From NCBI RefSeq assembly GCF_900753045.1, contig NZ_CAADXO010000062.1, forward strand, positions 1 through 60,527: a DNA stretch of 60,527 nt, given 5' to 3'. Below the pieces are notes generated by a model. That model ran no database searches, was not told the DNA's origin, and saw only the letters and a list, made by a program, of their open reading frames with translations. A program made the position numbers and the translations under genes. The stretch's first letter is position 1, and each line of letters opens with the position of its first letter. Positions 57,537 to 60,527 of this stretch are shown here, piece after piece. This stretch comes from an uncultured Phascolarctobacterium sp. (GTDB lineage Bacteria > Bacillota > Negativicutes > Acidaminococcales > Acidaminococcaceae).

Positions 57537-58811
57537 TCACTTGCCCGGGAAGAACGGCCATACGATAGGAATTACAATCAGGGATACGATGAAGCATACG
57601 ATAACCAGACCGGTACCTGCTTTAACATAGTCCATGAATTTGTAGCCGCCGGGGCCAAGAACCAGAGTATTCGGAGGAGTACCTACCGGAGTTGCGAATG
57701 CGCAGGATGCTGCAACAGCGATTGCCATAATAACAGCCTTCGGGTCAGCGTTGAGCTGTTTTGCAATTGCTACACCAATCGGGCACAGCAGAGCTGCAGA
57801 CGCGGTGTTGGACATGAACTGAGTCAGAATGCAGGAGAGTGCAAACAGTACAGCAGTTACAACCATCGGAGAAGGATCGCCGCCCATCAGGCCAACAGTC
57901 CATTCAGCAATGAGCTTGCCGGCACCGGTTTTATCCATAGCGGTGGATACAGGCATCATACCTGCGAACAGGAAGATGGTTACCCAGTCAATGGAAGCAT
58001 AAGCCTGTTTTTCGGTTAAGCAACCGGTCAGTACGCAAATCAGCGCGCCGATAATAGCAGCCATTTCCAGAGTTACGCCTTTGATATCAAGAGCCATTAC
58101 CAGAACAACGGCAATCAGGATAGCACCGGAGATAATCTGTTTTTTGCTGTCAGTGCTGGTAGCTTCGATTTCCTGCTCAATATCCTGGTCAGCATCAAGC
58201 TCAACCTTCGGCAGCAGGTGTTTACCGATGAACATCATGTACAGCATGCCGGCAATGGATACGGGGATACCGATCCAGGCAAATTCGAAGAAGCCAAAGC
58301 TCGGCAGGCCGGCAGCAGTCAGAGCGCCGGTTGCAATGATGTTAGGCGGTGTGCCTACCATGGTGATGATACCGCCCCAACCGCAGGCAAATGCCAGAGG
58401 CATTAACTGACGGGAAGCAGGAATCTTCGCTGCGGAGCAGATGCCTAACGCTACAGGCAACAGGCAGGCCGCAGTACCGGTGTTGGAAAGCACGGAAGAA
58501 AGTGCAGTGCCGACAATCATCAGACCAAACATCAGGCTGTTTTCACCGGTTCCGCACAGGTGTACAACTTTGTTACCGATGGACTGTGCCAAACCGGTGT
58601 AAAACATTGCTGCACCTACGACAAACATGCCGGCAAATAATACTACGGTAGAATTGGATAAGCCGCTAAAAACTTGCTTAGCAGGCAATAATCCCAACAG
58701 GCCGCAGGCGATAGCACCGGCAGTAGCAGTGATTGCTAATGGAATAAGTTCGGTAATGAAAAATAATGCAACCACAGCCAACAGAATCAAACACTTAATA
58801 GCAGGGGACAT
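57537..58811 (-). CDS. SLC13/DASS dicarboxylate transporter, copy 2
   Basis: 424 residues, collinear with copy 1 without gaps and differing at scattered positions only (for example ITELIPLAITATAG against VTELIPLAVTATAG). Both SNT motifs and the C-terminal VWPFFPGK end are kept. The strongest differences are in the middle hydrophilic loop (DQDIEQEIEATSTDSKKQ against DQEIEQEIEANSTDSKKM). Such close copies side by side suggest a recent tandem duplication. ATG 58811 has GGAGG upstream. Confidence 0.92.
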   Translation of the reverse strand: MSPAIKCLILLAVVALFFITELIPLAITATAGAIACGLLGLLPAKQVFSGLSNSTVVLFAGMFVVGAAMFYTGLAQSIGNKVVHLCGTGENSLMFGLMIVGTALSSVLSNTGTAACLLPVALGICSAAKIPASRQLMPLAFACGWGGIITMVGTPPNIIATGALTAAGLPSFGFFEFAWIGIPVSIAGMLYMMFIGKHLLPKVELDADQDIEQEIEATSTDSKKQIISGAILIAVVLVMALDIKGVTLEMAAIIGALICVLTGCLTEKQAYASIDWVTIFLFAGMMPVSTAMDKTGAGKLIAEWTVGLMGGDPSPMVVTAVLFALSCILTQFMSNTASAALLCPIGVAIAKQLNADPKAVIMAIAVAASCAFATPVGTPPNTLVLGPGGYKFMDYVKAGTGLVIVCFIVSLIVIPIVWPFFPGK

Positions 58812-59009
58812 AACAGTTTCCTCCTTTTGTAAGTATTTACAGGATGTATAATTATAACTTTTTATGAGTTATTTCTACATTCCCGTTGTCTTAATATTAA
58901 CGTAAAAGCTCTATCAATAATGTGACTTGAGCAACACTTCAAGCTGTTTTTCAGAATATTTTAAATGATTTTATTTACATTATATTTATTTAATTTTTTA
59001 AAGTTATTT

Positions 59010-59026
59010 TTAGTACCTGTTGCGCC
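59010..59026 (-). promoter_or_regulatory. FapR-like half-site before SLC13 copy 2
   Basis: The plus strand reads TTAGTACCTGTTGCGCC, within TTTTTAGTACC. It lies about 200 bp before copy 2, the same relative place as the site before copy 1. The second half is not palindromic. A shared TGAGCAACAC (58928-58937) also occurs near the site before copy 1 (57283-57292). Nothing else is clear in the 385-bp gap. Confidence 0.35.
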
Positions 59027-59116
59027 ATTATTATGTATCTAGGTGCTAAAAAAATCTTGACGTATCAAAGGCTGTCAACACTTTTATTTTTATCATCTTC
59101 TCCAGCCTATATAACA

Positions 59117-59155
59117 GCAGAAGGCCGCTGCGCTTTTACAGCAACAGCGGCCTTT
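59117..59155. other. Strong hairpin after SLC13 copy 3
   Basis: CAGAAGGCCGCTG against CAGCGGCCTTTCTG (one bulged base) lies 40 nt past the copy 3 stop. On the minus strand there is no real U-tract, so it may be a weak terminator or a 3' stabilising hairpin. Confidence 0.5.
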
Positions 59156-59196
59156 CTGCCAGTGTTTGATTCAGGGGGTCGTCTAATATGGGAGCC

Positions 59197-60465
59197 TTAA
59201 GGGAAGAAAGGCCATACCATCGGAATAACAATCAAGCTTACTACAAAGCATACCAGCACCAGACCGGTTCCGCATTTCACATAGTCCATAAATTTGTAGC
59301 CGCCGGGGCCGAGTACCAGAGTACAGGGCGGAGTGCCGACGGGAGTTGCGAATGCGCAGGATGCTGCAACAGCAATCGCCATTACAACAGCCTTGGGGTC
59401 TGCATTCAGCTGTTTAGCAATCGCTATACCAATCGGGCACAGCAACGCAGCAGAAGCGGTGTTGGACATGAACTGTGTCAGGAAGCAGGAGATGGAGAAC
59501 AGTACTATCGTTACAATAAGCGGTGTGGGTTCGCCGCCCATCAGTCCTACTGCCCAGTTAGCAATCAGCTTGCCTGCGCCGGTTTTATCCATTGCAGTGG
59601 ACACAGGCATCATGCCCGCAAACAGGAATATGGTTACCCAGTCGATAGAGGAATAAGCCTGTTTTTCAGTCAGGCAGCCGGTAAGTACGCATACCAGAGC
59701 ACCAATAATAGCAGTCATTTCCAGGCTGATAAACTTCAAATCCAAGGCCATTACGATTACGCAGACCAACAGGATCATACCAGAAATCATTTGCTTTTTC
59801 TTATCATGGGTAGTAGCTTCAATTTCCTGTTCGATTTCCTGGTCTGCATCAAGCTCTGCCTTCGGCAGCAGATACTTGCCAATCAGCAGCATATAGAGAA
59901 TACCTGCTACAGATAAAGGAATACCGATCCAGGCAAATTCAAAGAAGCTGAAGCCCGGCAAACCGGCAGCTGTCAGAGCGCCGCTGCCGATAATATTCGG
60001 CGGTGTACCTACCAGAGTAATAATGCCGCCCCAACCGCAAGCATAGGCCATCGGCAACAGCTGGCGGGACGCAGGGTTTTTGGAAGCAGCACAGATACCA
60101 AGTGCTACCGGCATCAGGCAAGCGCAGGTACCGGTATTGGAAAGAACAGAAGAAAGAGCAGTTCCGACAAGCATTAAGCCAAGCATCAGGCTGTTTTCAC
60201 CGGTGCCGAAAATATGCACTACCTTTTCACCCAAAGCCTGAGCTAATCCGGTGTAGAACATTGCCGCGCCAACTACGAACATGCCGGCAAACAGGACTAC
60301 AGTAGAATTAGAGAGACCGCTGAATACCTGCTTAGCCGGAATCAGACCAAGTAAGCCGCAGGCAACAGCGCCGCCGATTGCAGTAATTGCCAAGGGGATA
60401 ATTTCAGTCACAAAGAATAAAGCAATTACCGCTAACAGAATTAAACATTTGATTGCGGGGGACAT
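59197..60465 (-). CDS. SLC13/DASS dicarboxylate transporter, copy 3
   Basis: 422 residues, the most diverged of the three: IGGAVACGLLG replaces TAGAIACGLLG, and the loop reads EATTHDKKKQ. The first SNT motif is SNTGTCACLMPV with an added Cys, and the substrate-loop phrase is GTPPCTLVLGPGGY where the others have GTPPNTLVLG. It ends at PFFP without the GK of the other two. This pattern hints at a different substrate or affinity. ATG 60465, eight bases after GGAGG, is preferred to the TTG at 60471. Its promoter lies near or beyond the window end. Confidence 0.92.
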   Translation of the reverse strand: MSPAIKCLILLAVIALFFVTEIIPLAITAIGGAVACGLLGLIPAKQVFSGLSNSTVVLFAGMFVVGAAMFYTGLAQALGEKVVHIFGTGENSLMLGLMLVGTALSSVLSNTGTCACLMPVALGICAASKNPASRQLLPMAYACGWGGIITLVGTPPNIIGSGALTAAGLPGFSFFEFAWIGIPLSVAGILYMLLIGKYLLPKAELDADQEIEQEIEATTHDKKKQMISGMILLVCVIVMALDLKFISLEMTAIIGALVCVLTGCLTEKQAYSSIDWVTIFLFAGMMPVSTAMDKTGAGKLIANWAVGLMGGEPTPLIVTIVLFSISCFLTQFMSNTASAALLCPIGIAIAKQLNADPKAVVMAIAVAASCAFATPVGTPPCTLVLGPGGYKFMDYVKCGTGLVLVCFVVSLIVIPMVWPFFP

Positions 60466-60527
60466 AAGCAATACCTCCTTTTAATCTTTTTCCGAAAGTC
60501 ACACAGCAATGAATTCTTGTATGCTCT

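Noticed and set aside
1..60527. tRNA or rRNA genes
   Set aside because: I looked in all the gaps longer than about 70 bp and saw no cloverleaf with conserved TTCGA-type loops or rRNA-like stretches.

Overview
The window reads as chromosome of a diderm Firmicute (class Negativicutes). Firmicutes-type features are the fapR-plsX-fabH-fabD-fabG-acpP-fabK-like-fabF-rnc lipid locus, a PerR/rubrerythrin pair, a T-box leader on thrS and a ZTP riboswitch on a purH-like gene. Features more usual in diderms are Hfq and a divergent polysaccharide deacetylase of the YibQ type. Three near-identical SLC13/DASS dicarboxylate transporters, a HydG hydrogenase-maturation enzyme, acetate kinase and amino-acid/amide hydrolases fit an anaerobic acid- and amino-acid-using gut bacterium. 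Phascolarctobacterium or a related Acidaminococcaceae genus is my best guess, but it is an inference from gene content, not a database match. I see no rRNA, tRNA, phage, insertion sequence with transposase, or CRISPR array.

Layout. 1-5.4 kb (minus strand): htpX (cut by the window edge), a SRPBCC protein with a class III aminotransferase, a large inverted repeat, a YibQ-like secreted protein, XerD and Hfq. 5.5-13.2 kb (minus): a tightly coupled operon miaB-mutS-mutL-methyltransferase-miaA, whose first four genes meet through TAATG stop/start overlaps. 13.3-24.7 kb: a membrane-anchored DUF2939-like protein, a nitrilase, a DEDDh exonuclease with a BRCT domain, a purH-like formyltransferase behind a ZTP riboswitch, a PflA-like radical SAM protein, an N-carbamoyl amidohydrolase next to a uracil permease, and hydG with a TM1266-type regulator. 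24.8-36 kb: perR-rubrerythrin with an operator-like palindrome, transaldolase, several secreted proteins of unknown function, an AbgA-like M20 hydrolase with a small zinc-ribbon protein, an XRE regulator, an NSS-family sodium symporter and trpS.

36-49.5 kb (minus except tmcAL): the fatty-acid and phospholipid operon under FapR, then rpmF-yceD, ackA, tmcAL, a coiled-coil protein, coaD and rsmD. 49.8-55.5 kb: two DUF4127 paralogues on the plus strand flank a minus-strand thrS, whose product lacks the TGS domain and whose leader is a T-box. 55.8-60.5 kb: three consecutive SLC13 transporters, separated by intergenic regions of about 390-430 bp.

Most unusual signals. (1) A family of about 95-nt two-stem hairpins (near 28.4, 41.4 and 55.8 kb) sits 1-9 nt after stop codons. 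Both stems are kept while their bases change in a compensatory way, and two of the three copies are flanked by direct repeats. (2) A 16-base sequence holding the FapR operator half-site is shared exactly between the fapR promoter and the leader of one SLC13 transporter; a shorter match lies at the equivalent place before the second, which suggests that dicarboxylate uptake may be tied to the lipid regulator. (3) A degenerate pair of MITE-like palindromic elements lies near 19.0 and 49.6 kb.
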